Shown here in pieces: positions 47,141 through 57,098 of a stretch of 64,000 bases of DNA. The notes beneath the pieces are model-generated. The model was not told the origin of the DNA, made no database searches, and saw only the letters and a program-made list of their open reading frames with translations. Source of the stretch: Trichuris trichiura (Eukaryota; Nematoda; Enoplea; Trichinellida; Trichuridae); NCBI GenBank assembly GCA_037903355.1, contig JBAJFE010000045.1:186001-250000 (forward strand), given 5' to 3'. The stretch's first letter is position 1. Each line of letters starts with the position of its first letter. The position numbers were made by a program, and so were the translations under genes.

Positions 47141-48425
47141 CAGCAATAATTCCTACTGCAATTCGCTAAGTCGTAAACTATTGCTACATGCGCTCTGTCT
47201 CCAGCCTTGTAAGCTGTATTAAATCCCGCTAGTCCTTGGAGATTGTCACTTTGGCGGCTATTCTCCTTCGCATTGTTTTAATATGCAAAAATACTGAGTA
47301 CTTCCTAATTGTCCACTTTTGGAATGCAACCCTCATCTAGCAGCTTTAACTGCAAAACGGCATAGCGCGAGTGCTTATAACGCATTTCTAACTGATTCGG
47401 AATGCCATCCCGCTTTGGATTTTAAATTACTAACCTTCTGCTGTCGTCTAGTTTCGAAAACGATCCACCTCTTTGCAAGTTCAGCAGTTCGAATTCGACG
47501 TAAATGGAACTTCAGCCGATTCGTCTTTTCATTCGTTGGAGGTTTCAGCCTATTCAGGGCTCGGCTAAATCGAGACCCTGGCCAATGCGTAATTTTAGCC
47601 CGTCCAGGCAAACGGCAAGAGAGAACTGCAAGAAATTACCGTTACTAATATGGAACATTTTATCGCTGTTCGAACAAACTATGGCGCTTGCGTGTCAGCT
47701 GGCCGCGGGCGCTTTCCTTTGTTAAGCACTGATTAAAGGCGGGGAAATTGCAGTAACAGTTTTAGTACAATCAGGCATGAGATCGAAGGTGGATTTTAGG
47801 CAGGCAAACATGAATACATATAAGCAATTAGAAAATTCTTCAGAGAAACAGGGAGATCGTTTTCGCTCAATTTCAGTTGTTCATATATAACTTGGCTCAG
47901 CTTCCACAGTGGCAGTTTACTGCTAACATTTTTCTTCGCAATTCACTTCATTCGTTGAAAGAGTATTTATTGCTAAACCCTTCAACTTGTGACCGAGAAA
48001 TAATTCGATTTGGTTAACTTGAATATTCTTATACCAACGGGCGAAATCAACCAGTTTAAAGCTTGCAGCATGTTAAAGGTTTTTCTAACATTGGTAATGA
48101 CTTCGCTGAAAGTAGTCATTATTAACTTAAAGCTAACTAGAAAATATTTATTGTACAGACGACCAGCAATCTGCGAAAAGCAGGTAAGTTTCAAAATTCA
48201 ACTTTAATTCCTTTCGAAATTTTTAACACCCATTCTAATAAAGTAAGGACGATTTTTCGCCCTTTGTCGCCGCGCTTGACTCACATTATTCTTAATTACC
48301 AATAGACTCGTGATTATTTTTTCGTGTATCTTCTTCCGAACTACTTTCCATCTTTACTTTGTAGTTCTTAACAGAAAGCTCATTGGGGGTTTCCAAAATC
48401 ACGACACCAGCAACAGAGGTAGATA
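47141..48425. other. Intergenic, no gene supported
   Basis: ORFs at 47319-47725 overlap on both strands with no domain; those at 47982-48207 likewise. The left part is the ZIP 3' flank. Confidence 0.4.
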
Positions 48426-49793
48426 CAGTGAGATTTCCTTAATCCGAACACGTCGGGGCGGGGGTAGTTCGGATTATAGAAGAATTCGGATTATGGAGGA
48501 GGCTTACGGTAGGCCGCAGAAAAGCAGGTAATGCAATTTTAGACCTGGTGCCTACAGCGCGATTTCAGTCTCTGTAAGCGGTGAATAACTTAACGAGGGC
48601 GGCGAAGTCTGTCTGATTCGGGAAAACGATTGACCAGCGGAAACGAATTTCTTATATGGTGCGGACGCTGTACGGCGAAGCGGCATGGGAAATAGTTTCC
48701 GTGAACCTATTTTTCCATATTCGTAATTGCTGGCCAGTTCTGTTAAATCGAAAAAAAATTAAGTTAGCTCCCGATTAATGTGCGATTTCTGGGCCATTGT
48801 AACCTTTGTTTCCTGGGTTGCGCGACGGTGTCTATCCTTCTTTCTGCCTGTGTAATATAAGTCCAAGAAGTCTAAATTTATTCTTTGTAGTCAGTTGTTA
48901 GCGTTTGCTTCAACAGGCTTTGACGTTTGCTAGCGGCTGAGTCACCAACGCTTTTTAAGCATAAAAGGCGCCGTCCATCGCATTCTTTCTGTTCTTCGGT
49001 CGGTCACTCCCCTCTTCAATGCTTTGATTATCTCCGCCTTCTTCTCTATCGTGAGCGTAATGTGCTTCCTCTTATACATTTGGACAACTGCACAGCCGTA
49101 GAACACACCTGTATACAGTGATAATGACTCCTGTATTGCTCTCCTTAAATACGGTCTCTTCACGTATAGTGCGGTGGTAGCCTTACCTTCACATAACACA
49201 ATTCTATTTTTGTTCATATCCTGCGATTAGATTGACGGTCCTTCCGCAGCGTATTGATATACATATGACAAGCTCTATCCGATTGAAAATATCTTTAATA
49301 CGGATTCTCTCCCGTTGAGAAGTAAAATAAAAGATTTTTTCTTCCTTCCGAAGCTTTGGGGTCTGCCGCGACCCGTTTTCAGCGGTCCAATGAAGTTTGT
49401 GGTATTTATTTTACTTCTCAACGGGAGAGAATCCGTATTAAAGATATTTTCAATATGAAAACACACGCTCCCGTACAAAAGCATCATGTTTTCAAGCTCT
49501 ATCCGATGTCAGTATTGACTGCTATGTTGCATATTTCTGTTTCTTTGTGGAAGCCTATGTCACGAGGTGAATTGTTGTAGCCAACCTATTGGTCCAGGTT
49601 GGCTCGCCAAAGCCATGGCTGGACTGTGCCTATGTTAGCACATACCGGAAGGACCATTGGCTAGTTGTTTGCTGCCCTTATAGCCGTTTCCGCCAAATGA
49701 CTGTACGTTTCGCACAAGTAGCCTAATTATCTTTATTGTGTACTGTCGTTCTATTGTTCTCTTCCACGAATTCGGATTAGAGAGGTTTCACTG
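48426..49793 (-). mobile_element. Tigger transposon, internally deleted, with nested insertion
   Basis: The termini CAGTGAGATTTCCTTAATCC (48426) and, inverted at the right end, CAGTGAAACCTCTCTAATCC are flanked by TA on both sides (48424-48425 and 49794-49795), as expected for pogo/Tigger. The only coding remnant is the transposase N-terminus at about 49095-49000 on the minus strand (MYKRKHITLTIEKKAEIIKALKRG), the CENP-B-type helix-turn-helix. The rest of the transposase is deleted. A Penelope-derived foldback is inserted at 49284-49492. Confidence 0.85.
49284..49492. mobile_element. Penelope-derived foldback insertion with 15-bp target duplication
   Basis: The sequence CAAGCTCTATCCGAT occurs at 49269-49283 and again at 49493-49507, bounding a 209-bp insert. 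Within the insert, arms overlapping 49282-49331 and 49405-49454 are perfect 50-bp inverted repeats. Between them lies the pLTR block CCGAAGCTTTGGGGTC, then GACCCGTTTTCAGCGG, equivalent to the pLTR of the element at 16.8 kb. It carries no protein-coding sequence, so it must have moved using enzymes from another copy. Confidence 0.75.
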
Positions 49794-49795
49794 TA

Positions 49796-50030
49796 CGTGT
49801 GTTTTTATGATGAAGAGATTTATTACGGATATGTCCCGTTTTGTTTTCTATATAAAGAAACTCCGGAGCTTTCGGGTCATTCGAGACCCATCATCAGCGG
49901 TCTTAAGTGTAAATATGAAATGTGCCAGCGAGTGCCATCTATCGATTCTGAGGATTTTAAAGCGGGTGTTTTAAAGCTTTCTGTTTGTAGGTTTTTGTAT
50001 TTTGAGTCTGTCAGCGCACTTCTTTTTCTT
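49796..50030 (-). mobile_element. Penelope pLTR/3' fragment with canonical hammerhead core
   Basis: Directly abuts the right TA of the Tigger copy. It matches the pLTR (TTATTACGGATATGTCCCG, CCGGAGCTTTCGGGTCATTC, then GAGACCCATCATCAGCGG). It also matches the following 3' part of the larger element (TTTTAAAGCGGGTGTTTTAA, AGCTTTCTGTTTG). The minus strand contains CUGAUGA, stem II UGGGUC/GACCCG, AAA and a GCUCC/GGAGU stem III, the best hammerhead match in the window. Confidence 0.7.
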
Positions 50031-50119
50031 GTTCCGTATAGCTTCTAGATTGTCCTCGTTGGGTTGTTTCGAACATTTTTCTATGTTGTTGAGCCACTGT
50101 TTTTTCATTGATGCATTTG

Positions 50120-50152
50120 AAGGTGCTGTTGTTGTTGTTGTTGTTGTTGTTA
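50120..50152. repeat. (TGT)n microsatellite
   Basis: About ten GTT/TGT units ending 38 bp upstream of the histone start codon. Confidence 0.9.
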
Positions 50153-50189
50153 ATACTGTATTATTTGCGTCTGGTCGTAGGTTAATGTA

Positions 50190-50684
50190 ATGGTAGTGAC
50201 CAGAAGTAAGGACAAAAAAAGTTGCCCTGAGGCTGGAAGTGTATCACAACGAGCTAAACTGCAAGAAGAACTCTACGGCAAAGTCCATCGTCACAAGGAA
50301 GACCACCAGCCTAGACATTCTTTCACGCCCTCTGCAAGCGAAGCGAGAAAGAAGAAAGAACGTAAGAGCAAACCGCTTAAGCAGAGACGCCGTCGTCCGG
50401 GCGTTTTAGCGCTTCAAGAAATTCGCATCTATCAGAGAGGGACGGAACTGTTGATCCGGCGAAGTCCATTCCAGCGCGTTATTCGTGACATCATGCAACG
50501 CCTCGGCAGACCCAACCTAAGGTTCCAACGTCTTGCACTGGAAGCATTGCAGACCGGAGCCGAAGCGTACCTGATTGGTCTCATGGAAGACACGAACCTT
50601 GCATGCATACATGCGAAGTGCCAGACCATTATGCCGAAAGACATCAAGCTGGCACTTCGTCTTCGCCATGAATTCCTATTGTAA
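50190..50684 (+). CDS. Divergent histone H3, candidate centromeric CENP-A
   Basis: Single-exon gene, 164 aa. The C-terminal 97 residues form a full histone fold: [20 protein letters not shown] (alpha-N), [34 protein letters not shown] (alpha-2), [20 protein letters not shown] and [11 protein letters not shown] (alpha-3). The 67-residue tail is basic and rich in RKKKERKSK clusters, and is unrelated to the conserved H3 tail; K4, K9 and K27 contexts are missing. Loop 1 (GRPNL) is longer than in canonical H3 by one residue. Long unique tail, altered loop 1 and diverged core are CENP-A traits. No canonical histone gene or 3' histone stem-loop is next to it. CENP-A would mark centromeric chromatin; another H3 variant is the alternative. 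Confidence 0.8.
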   Translation: MVVTRSKDKKSCPEAGSVSQRAKLQEELYGKVHRHKEDHQPRHSFTPSASEARKKKERKSKPLKQRRRRPGVLALQEIRIYQRGTELLIRRSPFQRVIRDIMQRLGRPNLRFQRLALEALQTGAEAYLIGLMEDTNLACIHAKCQTIMPKDIKLALRLRHEFLL

Positions 50685-50856
50685 CATGCTCTGTAAAAAA
50701 CATATCCGCTGTTTTTTTTTCATATGCTGTCATGCGTAATGAGTTTCAACGTTTTACTTTCAGTTTTGTTTAGTTTTAGTTGTGTGTAAGTTTTGGTGCA
50801 ATGCTTTTATCGAGTCATTTTCTCCATTAAACGCGTAAGTGCTCTTGCTCTGCAGA

Positions 50857-51450
50857 GGTAGCGACAAGAGTGTCGTCGACGTAGGCAAAACAATTGTCGA
50901 TGCCGCGTAGCACCTGCTCTATAAAACGCTGGAAGGTTTGTGCTGCGTTTCTAAGGCCAAAGGGCATTTTCGTAAATTCATACAAACCGAATGGCGTAGT
51001 GATCGCCGTTTTCGGTATGTCTTGCTCTCGTACTGAAATTTGGAAGTAAGCTCGGGCTAAGTCGATTTTTGAGAAGACGGTTTTACCGTGAAGCTGATGA
51101 TTGAAGTCGGCGATGTTGGGCAGAGGGTAGCGGTCTGGTTTAGTGCAGCGGTTGAGATTGCGGTAATCACCCCACGGGCGCCACTCATCGGACTGCTACT
51201 TGGGCACTAAGTGCAACGGGGAAGACCAGCTACTGTTCGACGGTCGCGCTATCCCGCGGCGCAGCAGATCGTCGAAATGTTTCTTGGCGATACGGTAACG
51301 TTCAGGCGCTAAGCGTCGGGATCTGCTGAATACTGGAGGTCCGGTCGTGTTGATGACATGCTGTATGTGATCCAGTGTGGCTCGCTGTCGCGCTGTGTCT
51401 GTGCCATAATGTTCTTGTCGTTGGACAAAACGCTGGAGGAGGTGGGCGAA
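50857..51450 (-). pseudogene. Gypsy RT fingers and palm, displaced downstream of integrase
   Basis: Reads through HVINTTGPPVFSRSRRLAPE, AKKHFDDLLRRGIARPSNS, then a stop in LVPK-stop-QSDEW, RPWGDYRNLNRCTKPDRYPL, VFSKIDLARAYFQISV, ITTPFGLYEFTKMPFGLRN and the catalytic FAYVDDTLV. This half normally precedes the segment that here lies about 2 kb upstream. Confidence 0.85.
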
Positions 51451-51484
51451 CTGTCCCTGCGACGGACAGACACCCGCAGTGGGC

Positions 51485-52321
51485 GGTTCGAATTCCGAGC
51501 AGCACTAATGGCAGGGTAGTAGTCCATCGTGTTTGAGTGGCCTGCGTGCGTGCGATAAGAGCCGCCTTGAGTTGTCGGTGAAAACGCTCAACCAAACCGT
51601 TAGCTTGCGGGTGGTAAGCTGACGTGAAGGTGTGATCTATGCCGAGCAACTGGCTTAGCGAAGCCCACAAATGGTAGTCGAACTGGCGGCCGCGATCGGT
51701 GGTCACCCGACAGGGAACGCCGAAACGGGCTATCCAGTTCGCGAAAAACGTTTCCGCTATAGTTCGCGCGGAAGTGTCTTGAATTGGCCAAGCTTCGGGC
51801 CAGCGTGTGAAACGGTCCACCGCGGTGAGTATGTACGTAAAACCGTCGGAATCAGGCAATGATCCTACAATGTCGGCGTGTACGTGTTCGAAACGGCTGT
51901 ATGGTAAGGGAAAGTCTTTTGGCGCCGAACGTGTGTGTCTGTGAATTTTTGCTTTCTGACAGTCAAGGCAGTGTCGTGTCCAACGTGCTATATCTGCTTG
52001 GATGCCAGACCAGACGTATCGTGCCAGCATGAGGCGTTTGGTAGCCCGCACGCCAGGGTGGGCTAGACCGTGAGTTGCGCGGAAAACCCCTTGCCGGAGT
52101 GATGAAGGTACGTAGGTGCGGGGTAAACTTGTGGAGATGTCTTTCCAGAGCAGGTGTGGGCTGTCTACAAGCGTTTCCGCGGTTAATCGCAAGGAAGAGT
52201 GATCCTTGATCCATTGGAGCTCTGGGTCTTCGCTTTGGGCTAGGGCGATGTCCTTAGCTGAGAGTGCCGGGCCGGTGCTGGCGGCGGCATAGGCATCGCG
52301 GGAGAGAGCATCGGCTACCAC
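51485..52321 (-). pseudogene. Gypsy integrase, truncated
   Basis: Zinc-binding HHCC region (THGLAHPGVRATKRLM, CLDCQKAK) and catalytic D,D,E core: HVHADIVGSL, VTTDRGRQFD and SAYHPQANGLVERFHR. The frame leaves the family at GIRTA, the point of the permutation junction. The chromatin-facing C-terminal domain is missing. Confidence 0.88.
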
Positions 52322-52354
52322 ATTGTCCTTGCCGCTAACATGACGTGTTTCGGC

Positions 52355-53063
52355 TTACATAGACGTGATGTAATCAAGTTGTCGGATTTCGCGGTCTAAG
52401 AGACCTTGGGAACCGTTTACAAACGCTCGCACGAGTGGCTTGTGATCGGTGAAAATCGTCACTTGACGACCTTTCACGGAGGAGCGGAAGTGCTTCATCG
52501 CAGTGTAGACAGCGAACAGTTCGCGGCCGAAGGTGCTGTAACGCTTCTGGCGTTCTTGCAGTCTCCTGGAAAAGAACGCTAGCGGTTTCCAGGTGGCCTT
52601 GACCCGCTGTTGGAGAATTGCGCCTATACGTTGGTCGGAACCGTCGACCATTAAAGCTAACGGCGCGATCGGTTCTGGATGTTCGAGCAAGGTGGCTCGG
52701 GCTAACGTAGACTTCGCTTGTTCGAATGAGGAGATTGCCTGAGCAGTCCACGCGATTGTGCCTCGCGTTTTTGTCACGAGGTCGTGCAAGGGTTTGAGGA
52801 TCATGGCTAAGTTGGGGAGAAATCGTCGGTAAAAGTTTATCATACCAAGGAACTGACAAAGCTGCTTGAGCGTCGTGGGTTTGGTAAAGTTTTGTATTGC
52901 TTCAACCTTTCCAGGTGCCGGTTTGATGCCGTTGGAATCAACAAGGTGTCCTAGGAAAACGAGCGACTTGGCGCCGAGGACGCATTTGCCTGGGTTCACC
53001 TTGAGTCCAAATTGCGCTAGCCGGTCGAGCGGTTTTGTCAATAATTGTAAGTGCTCTTGCTCT
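52355..53063 (-). pseudogene. Gypsy RT thumb and RNase H
   Basis: Contains the RT segment VNPGKCVLGAKSLVFLGHLV, the connection NFYRRFLPNLA and RNase H strands MVDGSDQRIGAILQQ and IFTDHKPLVRAF. Ends at a stop directly before the AETRHVSGKDNVVADALSR sequence that continues it in frame, so the stop is one nonsense change. Confidence 0.9.
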
Positions 53064-54577
53064 GTGTTTTTCATCAATCAACAGCACCTCCACCATCATA
53101 CATGTGTTTTTTATCTGTTTTTAGAGCATACCTCTACCGAGAGTACGTTTTTTTAATTACACAAAAGTAGAAGAGAATTTTCAATTTACATCTTGTACAA
53201 GCGTTTCTCCAGGCTTACCCAGCTCGGATTATTCGAAATAAATATAAGTTTTTCAGCGTGTGGGTCGTTGATTCGCTTGGTAATACTTCTCTTTGTACCT
53301 CCCGCCTTCCTTCAGAGCTGTTATGCTTTAGAATTCAACTCAGCGAATGTCAGCCACTTTTATTTATGTTGTACTGCACTTCATTTATAGCTTAGAGATT
53401 TTCAATAGTTACTGGTCGTTTTACTGGGTTGCTACTGAGTGTTCCACTGTTTGTTGAAGCAATAATAATAATAGTGTTGGAGGGTACGACGATCCTCTGA
53501 CACGTATTCACCAGCACATACCTGCGCACACCGTCTATGATACGGTACTCTACTTTTCTGCCTATGTGTCTTTCCGGTTAGTCTGGCTTCTCTCTCTCTC
53601 TTCTCTCACGTTGCTGCAGATTAAACTATTAAACTCCCTGCGATATCTTTCACTTCGGCCACCTAAATTCCAACAAATAGTTTCTTCCTGCTTCCGTATC
53701 TTGAAAACATACTTTTTGCCACGGTCTTCATAGTTTAATTACGATAAAATGCTATTTAGTTGGGTTGAACAATGAAAGACTGATACAAGACGATCTCAGT
53801 CACTTCGTTGCTGTCTCTGATTTGCAGGTGGAATGGCACGAAGATTTTAAAGGCGGGGCTACAAGCGACTTATAGTCGTTTTCACATCGACAATTCGCAC
53901 TAATGACGTGGTTTCCTAAATAAACTAACTTTTTTCTTCTGATGACTTGGGCTGTCGCAAAGAAGTTCACTGCGCGGAGCTTTCAAAGCCCCACAAGCAG
54001 TTACCTAACTGACATTAGCTCAGAACTTCATAATTATTACGCGAACCGGTTTTAAAAAAAGCGCGCTTTATTTTGTGAAGATGATGCAAAGTTCTCGAAC
54101 GCATCGAAAAGCATAACCGATTCTGGAAAACAGATTAACAAGAACGATAGTTTATCAAACCTGCGAATCACTAAAGGCAGTTATATTTATTATTTTCGTA
54201 AGCAGGTAATTCCGTAGCTCATATTACTTTTGAATGCTTACGCTTGATAAATTATGTCGAAGCGTACGCTTTTGCGTCTTTTAATTTGAGGCGCTTAAAG
54301 GCTCACTGTTTTGCGAAAGCTTTACTGGTAAATAAACCGCGCGTTTCGTTTTGTGCAATCCGTTCTAGTGCTTATTATGCACTGTTGTCAGGTCCTGTTG
54401 CATTGGCTGACCGTTCGCTCTTCCCTCGTGGTTGGCCGAACGGTGGTGCAATAGTTGTGCGCGTTTCTCCAGTGCCAACGTGATGCCGGAATCAAAAAAC
54501 CCATCAGCTCATACTAAGTAGGCACATTTGTCAACCTGACCAAAATCATTCGTTTCTTAGTCGAAATCTTATTCTAG
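53064..54577. other. Intergenic upstream of PPIP5K
   Basis: Contains short AATAAT (53459) and TCTC (53592) simple repeats and no supported gene. An ATG at 54482 followed by a GTAGGC donor would be a tempting first PPIP5K exon, but its phase does not fit the acceptor at 54577. Confidence 0.4.
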
Positions 54578-57046
54578 GTTGCCTGTGACGGGGTCGTGCT
54601 TTCGTCCCGCTCCTCTTCACCTCTGTCGAAGCCTGTCAAGCGAATAGTCGTGGCAATATGCGCTATGCATAAGAAGGTTCGCTCGAAGCCAATGCGGGAA
54701 ATCTTAACGCGTATGCGCGATTACTACGGCGACAAATTGGATATTGTCGTTTTCGACGAGCAAATGATCATCTCGCAACCAGTGGAAGAATGGCCGCTAT
54801 GCGATTGTTTCATTAGCTTTCATTCTCACGGTTTCCCAATCAGCAAAGCTATAGAGTACATCCATATGCGCAATCCGTACGTTATTAACGATCTGGAACG
54901 TCAATACGATCTTCTGAGCAGGTAAGCTTGCTTACTCGCTCTGCTTTTGTTGTTGAGCAGATCTAAATTCATTTAACATTTCGAAGTATTCAATTCGCAT
55001 TAATGTTGTCTAATTGTTGTTTTGTAAGGGTCTTGCGCTTTTGGAGACTTTGAACTAGATTATTAGTGCTAATTTAGGCGCTAACGTATGAATTTATTCT
55101 TGGATTAGCTTATTAAAGCGCTTTTATAGACTTTCACTGTTCCATCGTATATAAGATGTGCTTCGGGTGAATTTAAAGAGTTACCAATAAAATTTCTGGT
55201 ATCCAATTCAAAATTGACCTCCAAGACCTCGTATGAATACAGATCTATTAGAACTTGCATTAAAATAACTTATACTCAGTGTAGGTGTGTCCATACAACA
55301 TTGTCTTCTCGGAGAGAATTTTATGACATAACGTTTTGTAATGTGGACATCCGAGGTGGCTTTTTTCTGTCGTAACAAAGTAACTTGATTAAGTTAGATA
55401 AAGTGGTCGAAATTATACAGTTAAAAACCGAGAAAGCTTTACAGACCATTTAGTAGGAAGGAAATGATCGATTTATTTTTCTTGATTGCGTACGCGCTTG
55501 TTCCTTCATTGGTGGCTTGACATTTTGCTTTCAGAATCAAGGTGTACAAGATTCTTGAACGTGCCTACATAGAACTTCCGCGGTATACTGTTTTATTGCG
55601 CGAATCAGAGAATCCCAGCGGTACGGTATAGTACATTGCCGTATGCTTTCAGAGTTTTCTTGCAGAACTCCTGCTGTATAGAGTGTACGTTGATTGAACA
55701 CGAAGACGCGATCGAGGTCAACGGGGTCAATTTCAACAAACCTTTCGTTGAGAAACCCATTTCTGCAGAAGATCACAACATATACATCTACTACCCTTCG
55801 TCGGCTGGAGGTGGCTCGCAGAGACTATTCCGCAAGGTATACAATTTTTTGATTTCATTGTTTCCATTAATGTTGGAGTTTCAGGTTGACAATAGGAGCA
55901 GTATTTATTCACCCGAAAGCCGTGTTCGTAAGGAAGGTTCGTACATTTATGAAGAATTCATGCCAACCGATGGAACAGACGTCAAGGTGTTGCATCAGCC
56001 TTTAGACTGAGCTGAAAACAAGTTTTCCTTTCTAGGTATACGCTGTTGGACCGGATTACGCTCACGCCGAGGCGCGAAAATCTCCCGCCTTGGACGGCAA
56101 AGTGGAAAGAGATTCAGACGGGAAAGAGATTCGTTATCCTGTAATATTAAGCAGCAGAGAGAAGCTGATCGCAAGGAAAATTGTTTGGGCATTCCGGGTA
56201 GCCGCAGTTTCCCCTTTCCAAACTTGTTAAGTGTTGGGCTTTCAGCAAACAGTATGCGGTTTTGACCTGCTGCGAGCCAACGGTCGGTCATTTGTGTGCG
56301 ACGTTAATGGGTTTTCCTTTGTGAAAACTTCCACAAGGTATTACGAAGATTCGGCTAAAATACTGGGCAACATGATACTCCGGTATCTGGCTCCAACTCT
56401 GCACATTCCCTGGGTCAGACCATTTCAATTAGGTATGATTGACTACAACAGCTTCTTGCCTGATCGACACTAAGATATTTTGCATAGATGATCCTCCTCT
56501 GGTAGCCACCACATACGGTACTGTTATGGAGCTGCGATGTGTCTTGGCTATCATTCGACACGGCGACAGGACGCCAAAACAGAAATTAAAAATGGAAGTT
56601 AGACATCAAAAGTAAGTCGCAATAAAGCTGCACCGATGTGTAGCATAGCATAGTTGTTTTTGGTTCCATAATGTAGCAGCGAAACCAATATTACAGTAGA
56701 CATCATGTCCTACCTACAAAAGAACCTGAATTTCATTAATATCCTTACCTTAAAAATATAGCTTTTCGGTACGGGGCTGTATGTTTCCATGATTAATTGT
56801 TTCCTCTTACGGAATGTTTGTCCCGTTTTGAGTACAAAACTTTTTAATGTCCGTAGCTTTCAGGCCGCGCGTAACCCGTCCTCAGCGGTATTAAATTCAA
56901 TCATTCAAATATCACAGTCTTTTTATTTTCCCGTCCTTAGCTTTGAGTAAACTGTTTTTACATAAGTTGTTAATGTCACTTTGCTGTCTTCACAGCTCAC
57001 CTCTTTTAGAGGCGTAAAATAAAGGTCTAAGTTTTGTCATTTATAT

Positions 57047-57098
<52 letters not shown>

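Larger units (their letters stand above)
50839..53063 (-). mobile_element. Ty3/gypsy retrotransposon fragment, circularly permuted
   Basis: The minus strand reads RT second half (53060-), RNase H (to 52355), then integrase (52321 to about 51485). A junction follows, then the protease-RT linker and RT first half (about 51450 to 50857). The RT first half stops in YVDDTLVATSAEQEHLR and the RT second half begins TEQEHLQLLTKPLDRL, that is, at the same codon positions. GTAAGTGCTCTTGCTCTG occurs at both outer ends (50839-50856 and 53046-53063), inside the coding sequence itself. There is no gag, no protease active site and no LTR. Stops interrupt RNase H/integrase (near 52355) and the RT (LHLVPK, then a stop). 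Confidence 0.88.

Noticed and set aside
56755..56930. Possible regulatory element in the large PPIP5K intron
   Set aside because: Better explained as a decayed Penelope terminal repeat.
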